Below are positions 51,056 to 60,800 of a stretch of DNA of 64,000 nucleotides, piece after piece. A model generated the notes under the pieces. It saw only the letters and a program-made list of their open reading frames with translations, made no database searches and had not been told where the DNA came from. Each line of letters begins with the position of its first letter. Position 1 is the first letter of the stretch. The stretch spans positions 2,976,001 through 3,040,000 of the forward strand of contig OY282430.1 in assembly GCA_958296025.1 (NCBI GenBank), read 5' to 3'. Made by a program: the position numbers and the translations under genes. This DNA comes from an uncultured Pseudomonadales bacterium (GTDB lineage: Bacteria > Pseudomonadota > Gammaproteobacteria > Pseudomonadales > Azotimanducaceae).

Positions 51056-52276
51056 CTAGTCCATCTGGGCAAATATGGACAATTGGGGTGGTGCGGCTTG
51101 TAGGTATCTTTCCTCCACCATAGCGGCGGTTCGCCTCAGGGCTGGGCTCATGGCTTGGGCGTTTGTTACGACGAAGGACTTCAATCCAGGCTTGTCGGCT
51201 GCATTGGCTCCGTTAGAAATCCCTTGCTTAAGGTGCAAACCCAACACTTTTCCCAATCGTGGCGGCACGGCGTTGCCGATGAGCAGAGCTTTTTCGTTCA
51301 GTGTTCCGACAAACCGATACTCATCGGAGAAGGTTTGTAAACGGGCGCATTCCCGCAATGTCAGTGTTCGATCTTCCGTCGGATGCACGAATTCGGAGGT
51401 TGCACCGCTTGTGATGGCTTTGGACGGCTGATCGCCGGCTAGCCGGCGAAGGCCCGCGGGAGCGCCGCCACGTCGTTCGGTAGGTGTGCCATCCATAACC
51501 CTTCGGTGGGCGCGGCGACGGTAGGTTTCGTGCCACAAATGTTCTGGCAGATCCTTCATTGTCTGTCCAGGCAGCAAGGATTGAATGCGGGTTAGATCGA
51601 CACCTTCAGGCACATGAAAGTCGTGGTCAATGAGGTCCCCGCGTCCCAACACCCTTGGTCTGGCGCTTGGCAGTTCGGCAAGCGCCTCCGCCACGGTCGG
51701 GCAGCGCGGCAGGCCGTGGCCGACGGCCTGAGATCCAGGCATTCCCATTGCACGGTGTGTAAGCGGGGGGAAGCCGGGATCCCAACCCAACCCACCTATC
51801 GCGATCACCCTCTTGCGATGCTGTGGAACACCGTAGTGGGCGGCATTGATCTTGCGTAGGTGGATGCAGTAACCGGCCCGCACGAGTGGGTCAAGAAGGT
51901 CCAGCACCCAGCGTCCAGCGTCACCGGTCAAAAAGCCCTCCACATTCTCAAACAGGAACGCTCTCGGCCGATGGCGAGCGACGAGATGCGCGAAGACCGC
52001 AACCAGGGAGTTGCGGGCATCATTTGGGGACCGTCGGCCAGCGGAAGAAAAACCTTGGCATGGCGGGCCTCCCGCGATGATGTCGACCGACGGCAGGTCC
52101 GTATCCCAATTCACCGTGGTTGGGGAAGCCTCGTGATCGAAGTTCAGCTTATAGCTTTGTACGGCAGCGGCAAACTGGTCCGCGGCGAATGTCGTCCGAA
52201 GCCCTGCGGCGCAAAGGCCAACGCTTAGTCCCCCTGCTCCACAGAACAGGTCGGCGACGGTGATGCTGGCGCGCAA
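51056..52276 (-). CDS. DNA (cytosine-5)-methyltransferase
   Basis: 406 aa. Motif I is DLFCGAGGLSVG (9-20), motif IV GGPPCQGFS with nucleophile C73, motif VI ENV (110-112), motif VIII QHRKR (152-156), a target-recognition region around 190-300, and motifs IX-X ending LTLRECARLQTF and IGNAVPPRLGKVLG. It methylates cytosine C5 in the target of the adjacent endonuclease, protecting self DNA. Start ATG 52276. The R-M pair sits between the AspH gene and a truncated hydrolase, so it was probably acquired as a unit. Confidence 0.95.
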   Translation of the reverse strand: MRASITVADLFCGAGGLSVGLCAAGLRTTFAADQFAAAVQSYKLNFDHEASPTTVNWDTDLPSVDIIAGGPPCQGFSSAGRRSPNDARNSLVAVFAHLVARHRPRAFLFENVEGFLTGDAGRWVLDLLDPLVRAGYCIHLRKINAAHYGVPQHRKRVIAIGGLGWDPGFPPLTHRAMGMPGSQAVGHGLPRCPTVAEALAELPSARPRVLGRGDLIDHDFHVPEGVDLTRIQSLLPGQTMKDLPEHLWHETYRRRAHRRVMDGTPTERRGGAPAGLRRLAGDQPSKAITSGATSEFVHPTEDRTLTLRECARLQTFSDEYRFVGTLNEKALLIGNAVPPRLGKVLGLHLKQGISNGANAADKPGLKSFVVTNAQAMSPALRRTAAMVEERYLQAAPPQLSIFAQMD

Positions 52277-52405
52277 GTTGACTTCTCCCTGTTTTCACCT
52301 AAGCAGGATTAATCATAGCCCAATCCAGCAAGCAGCGGTGCCCGAAGTCGCTACACGACCGGCACCTTGGGGCCCATGCGGCCCTTGGTTCCTTGATGCC
52401 CGCTG

Positions 52406-52897
52406 TCAACAGGCGCTTGCTGCAAGCAGAAAAGCCTTCAGGTCCGTAACGCCTTTGGCTGGGGCTTCCAAGGGGATGGCATGGCCCACGCCAGGATAGG
52501 CGATGCGCCGGACGCAGGGCGCATTGACCAACAGCGTCTCGAACCTGTCCATCTGGCTGACCGGCAGTTGCGGATTGTCCGCCCCCCACAGCAGCAACAC
52601 GGGCATGCGCACCGCCGCCAGAGCATCGGTTGGGTCCCTTGGCCGGAAACTGCGCAAGCGGTTCAGCAGGGCGGTTCGATTGCCTTGACGCCGTAGCATT
52701 TGGTGGAACCGCGTGGCCAAGGCGGCGGTCACCAAGCTGTTGTCCAAGACCATCCATTCCAGAAAGTAGCGGAAGGCGGCGGTTGGGACTAGGTAGGCGA
52801 GGCTGTCCACCCAACCGGGAATGGCGTCCCCGCTACCCCCCAGACAATAGACGGAGGCGAGGACGTGGGCACATTGCAGCCAGAGGTAGTGCTCCAC
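52406..52897 (-). pseudogene. Alpha/beta hydrolase, C-terminal fragment
   Basis: 163 codons, from a GTG at 52897, covering the lid and the second half of the fold: MPVLLLWGADNPQLPVSQMD is the strand-7 Asp region and YPGVGHAIPLEAPAKG carries the catalytic His. The front half with the oxyanion hole and the Gly-x-Ser-x-Gly nucleophile elbow is absent. Located beside the R-M operon, possibly broken when that was inserted. Confidence 0.7.
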
Positions 52898-53149
52898 GGC
52901 GGCCCTTCATTGCTTGGCACCGAGGATACAAGCCGGCGATGGGTTGGGCAATTGCGGGCGCCGGGCGGAAGTGGGATAGGAGCCCAATAGACCTGCTTTT
53001 TTCGTGGCAAGCGGTTGCCACAGGCCGGCGCCAACCCTTACTTCCTGGAACTGGCCGTCCAGCCAAAAATCTATAACTAACTTATATAATAATGTTATTC
53101 TTCTCATCAGGAAGCCTCGGGGTTTCTGGACGGAGCGACAGGACAACCA
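52898..53149. other. 252-base intergenic with an AT-rich promoter-like block
   Basis: 53070-53100 is markedly AT-rich (AACTTATATAATAATG) and precedes the SDR gene, so it probably contains its promoter. No gene seen. Confidence 0.4.
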
Positions 53150-53164
53150 TTGCGCTTGACCGAC

Positions 53165-53977
53165 ATGCTCGTGAACTTGGAAAACAAGGTGGCTCTTGTA
53201 ACCGGCGCCGGAAGAGGCATCGGCGCCGGCATCGCCCAGGTTTTCGCGGCGGCAGGGGCGGTCACGGCAGTGGTCACCAGAACGGCGGTCCATGGCCGGG
53301 AAACTGTTGATGGCATCAAGGCTTCCGGTGGCTTGGCGTCGCTGACCGAAGCGGATGTCGGGCATCGCGCCCAGGCGGAGCGGGCGGTGGCGGAAACGGT
53401 TGAGCGGCACGGCCGGCTGGACATCCTCATTCACAACGCCGGGATCTGCCCCGCCCATCCCATTGAGGAATTGCCGGACGCCGCCTTGGACGAGACGCTG
53501 AACGTCAACCTCAAGGCCGCCTTCTGGTTGGTTCAAGCCGCCCTGCCCCACCTGCGCAAGGCCGGCGGCGCCCGCATCCTGTGTACCTCATCGGTCACCG
53601 GCCCCAGGGTTGCCGCCCCCGGCCTAGCCCACTACGCGGCCAGCAAGGCCGGATTGAACGGTTTCATCAAGACCGCGGCCCTGGAGTTCGCCAAGGACAA
53701 CATCACCGTGAACGGCGTGGAGCCCGGATACGTCATGACGCCAGCCATGGCCGCCTACGGGGACGAAACCGTCAAGGCGATGGCGGCGCTCATCCCCATG
53801 CAGGCGTTCGGGCAGCCGGCGGACGTGGCCAACGCCATGCTGTTCCTGGCCTCCGACGCGGCGGCCTACATCACTGGCCAGACCATCATCGTCGATGGCG
53901 GTTCAACGCTGCCGGAAAGCCAAGTGCTGCAGGAGCGATTCGATTTCTCCGCGGAAAAGCGGCAAGGGTCTTGCTGA
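53165..53977 (+). CDS. Short-chain dehydrogenase/reductase
   Basis: 270 aa from ATG 53165 (MLVNLENKVALVTG); TTG 53150 with AGGA upstream is an alternative. Cofactor motif TGAGRGIG, then HNAG for the usual NNAG, catalytic Ser in CTSSVTG, and YAASK (YxxxK). Tail GQTIIVDGGSTLPES. First of three rightward genes (SDR, VOC, BBE oxidase) with short gaps, likely one transcription unit. Substrate unknown. Confidence 0.9.
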   Translation: MLVNLENKVALVTGAGRGIGAGIAQVFAAAGAVTAVVTRTAVHGRETVDGIKASGGLASLTEADVGHRAQAERAVAETVERHGRLDILIHNAGICPAHPIEELPDAALDETLNVNLKAAFWLVQAALPHLRKAGGARILCTSSVTGPRVAAPGLAHYAASKAGLNGFIKTAALEFAKDNITVNGVEPGYVMTPAMAAYGDETVKAMAALIPMQAFGQPADVANAMLFLASDAAAYITGQTIIVDGGSTLPESQVLQERFDFSAEKRQGSC

Positions 53978-53991
53978 AGGAGGCAACGGCA

Positions 53992-54873
53992 ATGCAAAGG
54001 AAGACTTTTCATACGGGTCCAAATGGAAAAGCCGGATGGCAATGCTTATGCGCATTCGCCGCCGCCCTCTGCGGGCTGTTCGCCGCGGCCGGCGCCAATG
54101 CGGCGGATGTTGCCGACGGGGCGGCTGTTAAGGAAATTGGCTGGGTCGGCGTCACCCAAACGGACATGGCGAAGTCGGAGCGCTTTTTTGGGGAACTGCT
54201 GGAGTTGGACGAATACGGCCGAATGGACGATTTGGGGCTTGTCATCTACCAACTTCCGTCCGGGCAGATATTCGAGCTGATAGCGGAGAAGGCGCCGGAC
54301 TCCGCAATGTACAGGCGTCCTTTGTTGGGGTTCTTGGTGGAGGACGCGGAGCAGGCCAAAAAGACGATGGAAGGCAGGGGGTTGACGTTTTCGTCCGACC
54401 TCATAAGGGTGCCGGGTTCGGCTTGGGCGTTTTTTCAGGACCCGAACGGATACACCCATGAAATCGCGCAGAACCCCGAACGCCGCCTGTTCGATCAATC
54501 GGGCAAGCAGTTGCAAATCAAAGGCATCGGCGCTGTGGTCATACCCGCCGAGGACCGCCAGGCCACGGTGGAGTTTTTCAGGAAGTTCCTTGCTTTGACG
54601 ACTAGGCCAATGGCCGAGGATGCGCCCTTCACCCTGTTCGAGTTCCGCACCGGAAATTTCTTCGAGGTGCGCGACGCGGACCAAGCCCAGACCAAGGACT
54701 ACCCCTTGGTCGCCTTTGAGGTTGACGACCTTAAGGCGGCGCGACGCCTCCTCCTGCAACGCGGCCTTAGCGTTTCGGAAATCACCGGCACGACGGCGGT
54801 CCAATGGTTCTATCTGGACGGGCCGGACGACGTGCTCTACGAAATCATATCCATTGACCGAAGCAAACTTTGA
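53992..54873 (+). CDS. Exported VOC (glyoxalase/bleomycin-resistance) family protein
   Basis: 293 aa from ATG 53992 with GAAGGAGGC 8 bases upstream. An N-terminal signal sequence (QCLCAFAAALCGLFAAAGANA) precedes two VOC modules: VKEIGWVGVTQTDMAKSERF and IKGIGAVVIPAEDRQATVEF, each with late Glu/His-type metal-ligand positions (DPNGYTHEI; DDVLYEI). Most VOC enzymes are cytosolic, so secretion to the periplasm is notable. Function likely dioxygenase, lyase or binding; unassigned. Confidence 0.8.
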   Translation: MQRKTFHTGPNGKAGWQCLCAFAAALCGLFAAAGANAADVADGAAVKEIGWVGVTQTDMAKSERFFGELLELDEYGRMDDLGLVIYQLPSGQIFELIAEKAPDSAMYRRPLLGFLVEDAEQAKKTMEGRGLTFSSDLIRVPGSAWAFFQDPNGYTHEIAQNPERRLFDQSGKQLQIKGIGAVVIPAEDRQATVEFFRKFLALTTRPMAEDAPFTLFEFRTGNFFEVRDADQAQTKDYPLVAFEVDDLKAARRLLLQRGLSVSEITGTTAVQWFYLDGPDDVLYEIISIDRSKL

Positions 54874-54955
54874 GGCCGATTTCCCTGTTTCTCCAATGTT
54901 TCGGGTTGGTTGATGCAACAAAGCCGAGACCATTTCAACAAGATAGGAGTTGGCG

Positions 54956-56542
54956 ATGAGCGATAAGCAGTCTTCCCCCAACGGGCCGAGCGTACTTGGC
55001 CAAAGCGGCTTTCTGGCCGGCAAGCCGGACAGGATGAAACCCCTGCTCAAGGCGCATCATGTCGATGGCTACGACTACGAATTCCCCCTCGAGGACATCT
55101 GCGCGGTCACCTTGGACGGCGGCGACGTCACCATACCCAGGGCCGTTTTGCAGGAAATCCGCGGCCTGCTGATCGGCTCCCTGCTGGTGCCGGGCACGGC
55201 CCGCTACGAAACGGTGCGCAAATGCTGGAACGCCGCTTGGAACCGGCGGCCGGGGGTCATCATTCAGATTCACGGACAGATGGACGCGGAAATCGCCGTC
55301 AACTTCGCCCGCGAATACAACCTACTCACCACCATCCGCGGCGGCGGGCACAGCATGATGGGGGAATCCGTATCCGACGGCGGCCTGATGATCGACTGCT
55401 CCCTGCTGAACAGTTGCCGGGTGGACCCATACACGCAAACGGCGAATCTCGGTTCCGGCGGCCTGCTGGGCGACCTTTACGCGGAAACCCAGCACTACGG
55501 CCTGATCGTGCCGGCGGGGATGGTGTCCGACACCGGCGCCGCCGGGCTGACGCTGATGGGCGGCAACGGCCGCCTCACCAGAATGTTCGGCATGGCCTGC
55601 GATAACGTGAAGTCCTTCGACATCGTCACCGCCGACGGCAAGTTCCGCAAGGCCAGCAGCGAACACAACCCCGATCTGTACTGGGGGCTGCGCGGCGGCG
55701 GCGGCAACTTCGGGGTGGTGACCAACTTTGAATACTATTGCCATCCGCTGGATCCGACCGTGCTGGAAGGCTCAATCGTCTGGCCCTACAAGAGCGCCAA
55801 GTTCGCCAAGGAGGCGTGCGAACTGTACCGGGACATACAGGCGGAGATGCCGGACGAGATGTCCCCCTACCTGATCATTTCCAATCAGGCTGAAGGCCCC
55901 GGCAGGGTGGTGAACCTGAACCTGCTCTACGCCGGTGCGCCAAGCAAGGGCGAAAGGCTGATCGAGCAGCACCGGGCCTTGCAGGCGTTCATGCGGCAGC
56001 ATCCGCCGATGATGAACGACATCGGGCCGCGGCCCTACCTGCTGACGCAGAACAAGAACGACGGCTTCGCGCCGCACGGCTCCTTGGTGTTCGCCAAGCT
56101 GGTCTATTCCAACGATCTCTCCCCGGCGGCCATGGACGACATCGTGGCGCAGTTTGAGCATGCGCCGAACAACTGCCACTGGGTGCTGGAGGGCTTTGGC
56201 CGCGAAATGGTGCGCAAGGGGGAGGATTTCAACGCCTATGCGCAACGGGTGGAGCACGTCTATGAGGCGGCCGGCATCGCCAAAACGCTGGACCACTACG
56301 AGCAAAACCGGGAATGGGTGCTGCAGGCCATCGGCGCGGTGGTGCCGCACTCCACTTCGGAGAAGAAGGCACCCCAGTACGCCTTCAACAACTCCCACGA
56401 AGACGTGGAGTCCTTCCACCCGGATGACTTCGGGCGCTTCATCTACCGGGGGAACTACGAGCGCCTGGTCGAGATCAAGACCAAGTACGACCCGAAAAAC
56501 ATGTTTCGCTACAACGACAACGTTAAGCCTATGGCAAGCTGA
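54956..56542 (+). CDS. FAD-linked oxidase, berberine-bridge-enzyme-like
   Basis: 528 aa from ATG 54956 with AGGAG at 54943-54947. LTTIRGGGHSMMGESVSDGG is the PCMH-type FAD-binding motif with the His that is covalently flavinylated in BBE enzymes. MVSDTGAAGLTLMGGNGRLT with FGMACDNVKSFDIVTADGKF follows, and YRYNDNVKP-like FRYNDNVKPMAS is the BBE tail. It oxidises alcohols, sugars or phenolic compounds with O2. Likely co-transcribed with the SDR and VOC genes. Confidence 0.9.
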   Translation: MSDKQSSPNGPSVLGQSGFLAGKPDRMKPLLKAHHVDGYDYEFPLEDICAVTLDGGDVTIPRAVLQEIRGLLIGSLLVPGTARYETVRKCWNAAWNRRPGVIIQIHGQMDAEIAVNFAREYNLLTTIRGGGHSMMGESVSDGGLMIDCSLLNSCRVDPYTQTANLGSGGLLGDLYAETQHYGLIVPAGMVSDTGAAGLTLMGGNGRLTRMFGMACDNVKSFDIVTADGKFRKASSEHNPDLYWGLRGGGGNFGVVTNFEYYCHPLDPTVLEGSIVWPYKSAKFAKEACELYRDIQAEMPDEMSPYLIISNQAEGPGRVVNLNLLYAGAPSKGERLIEQHRALQAFMRQHPPMMNDIGPRPYLLTQNKNDGFAPHGSLVFAKLVYSNDLSPAAMDDIVAQFEHAPNNCHWVLEGFGREMVRKGEDFNAYAQRVEHVYEAAGIAKTLDHYEQNREWVLQAIGAVVPHSTSEKKAPQYAFNNSHEDVESFHPDDFGRFIYRGNYERLVEIKTKYDPKNMFRYNDNVKPMAS

Positions 56543-56554
56543 GCGAGCTGGGAA

Positions 56555-56580
56555 CGGGGCTGGCGGTCTCGTCAGCCCCG
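56555..56580 (+). terminator. Candidate terminator after the BBE-type oxidase
   Basis: CGGGGCTG / CAGCCCCG, perfect 8-bp arms with a 10-base loop, 13 bases past the stop. No U run follows, so Rho-independent termination is uncertain. Confidence 0.45.
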
Positions 56581-56596
56581 ACCTTGCTGATTGCGG

Positions 56597-56752
56597 CTAT
56601 TTTTGTGGGGCGTTGCTCCGACCACCGCCAGATTGCTTTCCAGTTTTGCTAGGCCAGTTGCTTCCTTTACCCCCTTTGCCACTGCCTCCGCCTCGGCCAC
56701 CACCCCGGCTGCCACCCCCGCCACTTCCGCCTTTTCCACCAGACTTGGCCAC
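56597..56752 (-). CDS. Short glycine/lysine-rich protein
   Basis: 51 aa from GTG 56752 with AGGAG 8 bases upstream, a well-placed ribosome-binding site. The sequence is a Gly-Ser-Lys low-complexity run (SGGKGGSGGGGSRGGGRGGG) followed by a more specific end, GSNWPSKTGKQSGGGRSNAP. The WPS-TG-SGGGR-NxP tail suggests a real small family rather than random repeat; I recall similar tails in small bacterial proteins but cannot name one. Function unknown. Confidence 0.45.
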   Translation of the reverse strand: MAKSGGKGGSGGGGSRGGGRGGGSGKGGKGSNWPSKTGKQSGGGRSNAPQK

Positions 56753-56986
56753 TTCTGCTACTCCTATTCGTCAGCATCCACCACCGTGGCACTTTTGTTG
56801 CCCGGTGCAGGGCACTGTAGCATGGAAACACTGGTGGTATGGGTGCCTGTCGAGCCCAATGTTGAGGACAAATAAAATGTCGTGTTGTGTTCTGCTACCG
56901 CGCCGTGTTTTTCGGCATGGAGGATCGGCATGGATCCGAGCAACTATGTGCATCTTGCATGTGCCTTTTGCGGTGTGGATGAGCGC

Positions 56987-57232
56987 ATGAGCGCAAAACA
57001 AGTCTCGGCGGCGGATTTCAAGGCCAAGTGTCTGCGCATCATCAAGCAGATGGGCAGCGATGGGCACTCGGTAACCATAACTAAGCGGGGGCGTCCAGTG
57101 GCGGTATTGTCGCCATCGCCCGCCACGGAGAAGGCACCGCCGTTTATCGGCATGATGCGGGGCACGGTGTTGGAGTACGAGGACCCCTTTGCTCCGGCGG
57201 CGACACCCTCTGACTGGGCCGCGCAGCGTTGA
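56987..57232 (+). CDS. Phd/YefM-type antitoxin
   Basis: 81 aa from ATG 56987 (MSAKQVSAADFKAKCLRIIK). VTITKRGRPVAVLSPSP is the conserved central strand and turn of prevent-host-death antitoxins, followed by a C-terminal toxin-binding tail (IGMMRGTVLEYEDPFAP). The next gene, a PIN toxin, overlaps its stop but is frameshifted, so this is an orphaned antitoxin. The codon at 56941 region upstream is not needed for the fold. Confidence 0.82.
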   Translation: MSAKQVSAADFKAKCLRIIKQMGSDGHSVTITKRGRPVAVLSPSPATEKAPPFIGMMRGTVLEYEDPFAPAATPSDWAAQR

Positions 57233-57617
57233 TCCTGCTGGACACCCATGTCCTGATTCGGGCCGTGGAAGGCGACCGCGGCCTTCGATGGGGCGAGGCG
57301 TTCACACCGCATTGGAGTATCGGCGATGACACCTTGGGAAATCGCTCTTTCGGTTGAAGGAGTCGATTGCGCTTGGCGCTGGACGTCGGTGCTTGGATGA
57401 ATGCAGCCCTTGGCACCCAAGGCGTCGACTTACTGCCAATTGAGCCGGCCATCGCGGTGGACAGCGTACGCTTGCCGGAGAATTCCACGCTGACCCCGCC
57501 GACCGGCTCATCATCGCCACCGCACACCATTGGCGCATTCCCTTAGTGACCGCTGATCGGGCGATTATTGGCTATGCAGCGGGCGGATATCTGCGGGTGA
57601 TTGATGCTGCACGGTGA
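57229..57617 (+). pseudogene. VapC-type PIN toxin, frameshifted
   Basis: Opens as LILLDTHVLIRAVEGD in one frame (TTG 57229 overlapping the antitoxin stop), shifts to AMTPWEIALSVE, then LRLALDVGAWMNAALGTQGV, and again to EFHADPADRLIIATAHHWRI with PLVTADRAIIGYAAGGYLRV. The catalytic Asp residues are all recognisable, but at least three frame changes and a likely internal deletion separate them. Not functional. Confidence 0.8.
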
Positions 57618-57829
57618 ACTGCGCTGGGGGCCACCGAGCGAATTTTCCGGCGGATGGCGGCTACGCAAAACTCACCCCAAAACAAGCATCTCCTGCCTCA
57701 AGTCCGACAGGCTTCTAGGTGGGAGGGCAAGTGCCCTCAATGGCCCTGGGTGGGCGCGTACAACGCGGTTCCCGGCAGGCGGTAGATAGGATAAGATGCT
57801 TCCACTCTCCCCCTACGGACGACATCTCC
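57618..57829. other. Upstream region of the helicase gene
   Basis: 212 bases. It should hold the promoter for the 57830 gene. No palindrome or strong -35/-10 pair stood out. Confidence 0.35.
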
Positions 57830-60800
57830 ATGCATTTGACGGCGCGACTTGCTTGGCACGACAGCGGGTGGAACGGCACCATCTGCAAGCAACCCAAGTG
57901 CAACACGTATTGCGTCGGTAGTCGGTCCTATCCCGGTGATGTCATCGCCCGGCAACGAGACACGCAGCGCGAGATGGAGAACGCTGGTCGCGTCGTGAAG
58001 TCTCTGCAAGGAGCCGATCTGCCGCCTTGCATCTACAGCGTGAACGCCTTTGGCAGCGACCCCATCAAGGGATTCTCCAACCCTCCTGAATGGATGCGCG
58101 AAGGCGCGACGAGAACGGAGTGGGACATCCCGCCGGCGACGGTCTGCGTGTGGCCCTACGAGGAGGTCTTTTCCGATGCAGTAAGGGACGACCGAGGGCG
58201 ATATGACAACGACGCTCGTGCCGAACGGGTCGAAGAGTTCATCGCCGCAATCAAGGCCGACATGAGCCTCATTTTCTACTACGCGAACTACTCAAACCCG
58301 TTCTCCGAAGACGAACACCCACGCTATGTTTTATTGGGCGTCTCCCGTGTGCTGGAAGTCGGGCCGCCACTCCGTTACGCGGATACGACGGACTATGTGC
58401 GTCAACGTTTCGCGGGCGGAATGATCTGGGCTCGCAACGTCACCTCGCATTATCCAGAACAGGGTTTGCGACTCCCCTATCATCGCTATCGTGCGGACCC
58501 TGAAACTCTCGCACGCTTGGTCGTGTTCCCAGAAAACCCGCGAGTATGCAAATATGGTACCCGGCACATAACAGACGACGAGGCGATCGGCCTTTTGGAG
58601 CAGTTTCTCAACGCCGTTGAGGAACTGCTTCGCATCGGCGACGACAGCGAGAATTGGGGTCAGCGCAAGGAGTGGATACTCGGCTGCATCGCCGATCTTT
58701 GGCAACGCCGCGGCCTTTACCCCGGCTTACCCAATGTTCTTCGCCTTCTCGGTGCGACTGACGCCGTGAAGCCAGTGATCGAGTCGATCAACGCGGGCAA
58801 CGCCCAAGAGGCGCACGCGGAGATCTTCGCGGCCCTTGACCAAGGTCGAGAAGCATCTCAGATTGGTCTTGCGGGCCGCGCTTTAGAAAAAGTATCTCGC
58901 CAATGGAGGCTTCGTACCGACGCCGAGCGTACGTTGCTTGCTTCTTTCCTGCCACGCTTTGATCTCGACCTCGACCAGATGCGACGCATAGCGTCGACCG
59001 ACAACAGGCTACGGGAAACGCACGATCTGACCTTTGCGGTCGATGCACCGCTTCACAATCCATATCTGATTTGCGAAAGTTACCTGGGCGACAATCCCGA
59101 TGACCGTATTTCCTGGCCGACGGTGGACCGCGGCGTCCTCCCTTCTCCGGAGCTCGGCGGAACACCCTACTCGGACATGGAGATTGACGACGCCCGGCGT
59201 TTGCGGGCGCTGTGCGTGGATGAAATTGGGCGTGAACCCAACCACACGTTCCAAGCGTCAAACAGAGTGTTGGACCGCGTTAACCAGCGGCTTAAGACAT
59301 TCCCGGAGTGGAAGAAGGCCGCCTTCACCGAAAGGTATTTCGACGTCGATAGGGAGATATTGAATGAAGCGCTAGTGTTTCGCCCGCACGCCGAAGGCGA
59401 AGAGGTCGAAGACAACGGCCACCGTTGGCTGTATCTGCGCTCGGTCCACGAAGACGAGCGCGAAGTGGAAGCCGCACTAATGAAGTTAGCCGCGAGGCCA
59501 GATATTTGCCTCGCCAGACCTTTCTCCAAAGAGCAGTGGAAAGACAACATATTGGACCCCAAAAGCGACTTGCTTGCCAATGCTCGGGAACGCTACATTG
59601 AGGCAGTAGAAGGCCAAGCGGCCGCTTGCTACTCAATCTTCCGACGGCCGCTGGCCGTGGTGACGGGAGCAGCCGGAACCGGCAAGACGACGGTGGTCTG
59701 CGCCATCATCCTAGCGGTGCGCACCACCGAAGGAGAAGGTGCGCCGATTACTGTAATGGCACCCACCGGCAAAGCGTCCGATCGCCTTCGCACCAAGCTC
59801 CAGCAACGCGAAATAGAGGGAGTGGAGACTTCGACTGTGCATTCCTATCTCGCCAAGGAAGGCTGGCTGAACGACAACCTCACCCACCGGCGGCAAGGTG
59901 GTGGTCGTCACGGCCAAGGGACCATCATTGTCGATGAGGCATCCATGTTGGACCTAGGCTTGATGGCTACCTTCGTCCGCGCCATCGACTGGCGGGCCGT
60001 TCGTCGCCTAGTCTTGGTGGGTGATCCCAATCAGCTTCCGCCCATAGGGCGTGGCCGAGTTTTCGCCGACACCATCGAATGGCTGTCCAAAAAACCGTTC
60101 CGTAGCGTCGCCAAGCTCGACCACAACCTGCGTCAATTGGAGAACGAGGTCGCCAGCAATGGCACCGCGATTCTTCGCCTCGCCAACCTGTTCATCGCCC
60201 AAAGCGCCCGCGACGACGGCGAGGCGACCACACCCGATGCCGAGGAGTTGTTGACCCAGATGCATCGTGGCGGCGACGTGGATACAGATCTGCGCGTCGT
60301 GTATTGGCATGATGCGCAACGGCTCGCCGCTCAGCTAGTGGAGACCATTGAGACGGAAATGGTCAGTCACACCGGTGAGGCGCGGGATCCCGATAGGCCC
60401 TACAAGCTGTGGCGTTCCGCCATGAAGTGGCAACCTGATAAGTATCAGATACTCACGCCTCACCGTGGTGAAATGCACGGTGTGGAGGCGTTGAACAGCG
60501 CCGTTCAAGATCGCGTGTCTGCGGCAGCCGTACAAGGGTTCGGGACACTAAGCGGGATCACGCTGTTTGACAAGGTGATTCAAGTCCGAAACAGATCGCG
60601 ATCCAATCCCATCTGGGCATACGATAGGGACGCTAGGCGCCGCGAACGCATTGAGATATACAACGGCCAGATAGGCTTTGTTTCCAAACACCGCGGGGAC
60701 CAAAACAAGAGACGTTACAATTTACGCCGATTCTCTGTCCGGTTCGCCGACAAGGACAACTGGATTGTGGACTACGAACGCGCTAGCGAGGTGGAGGAGA

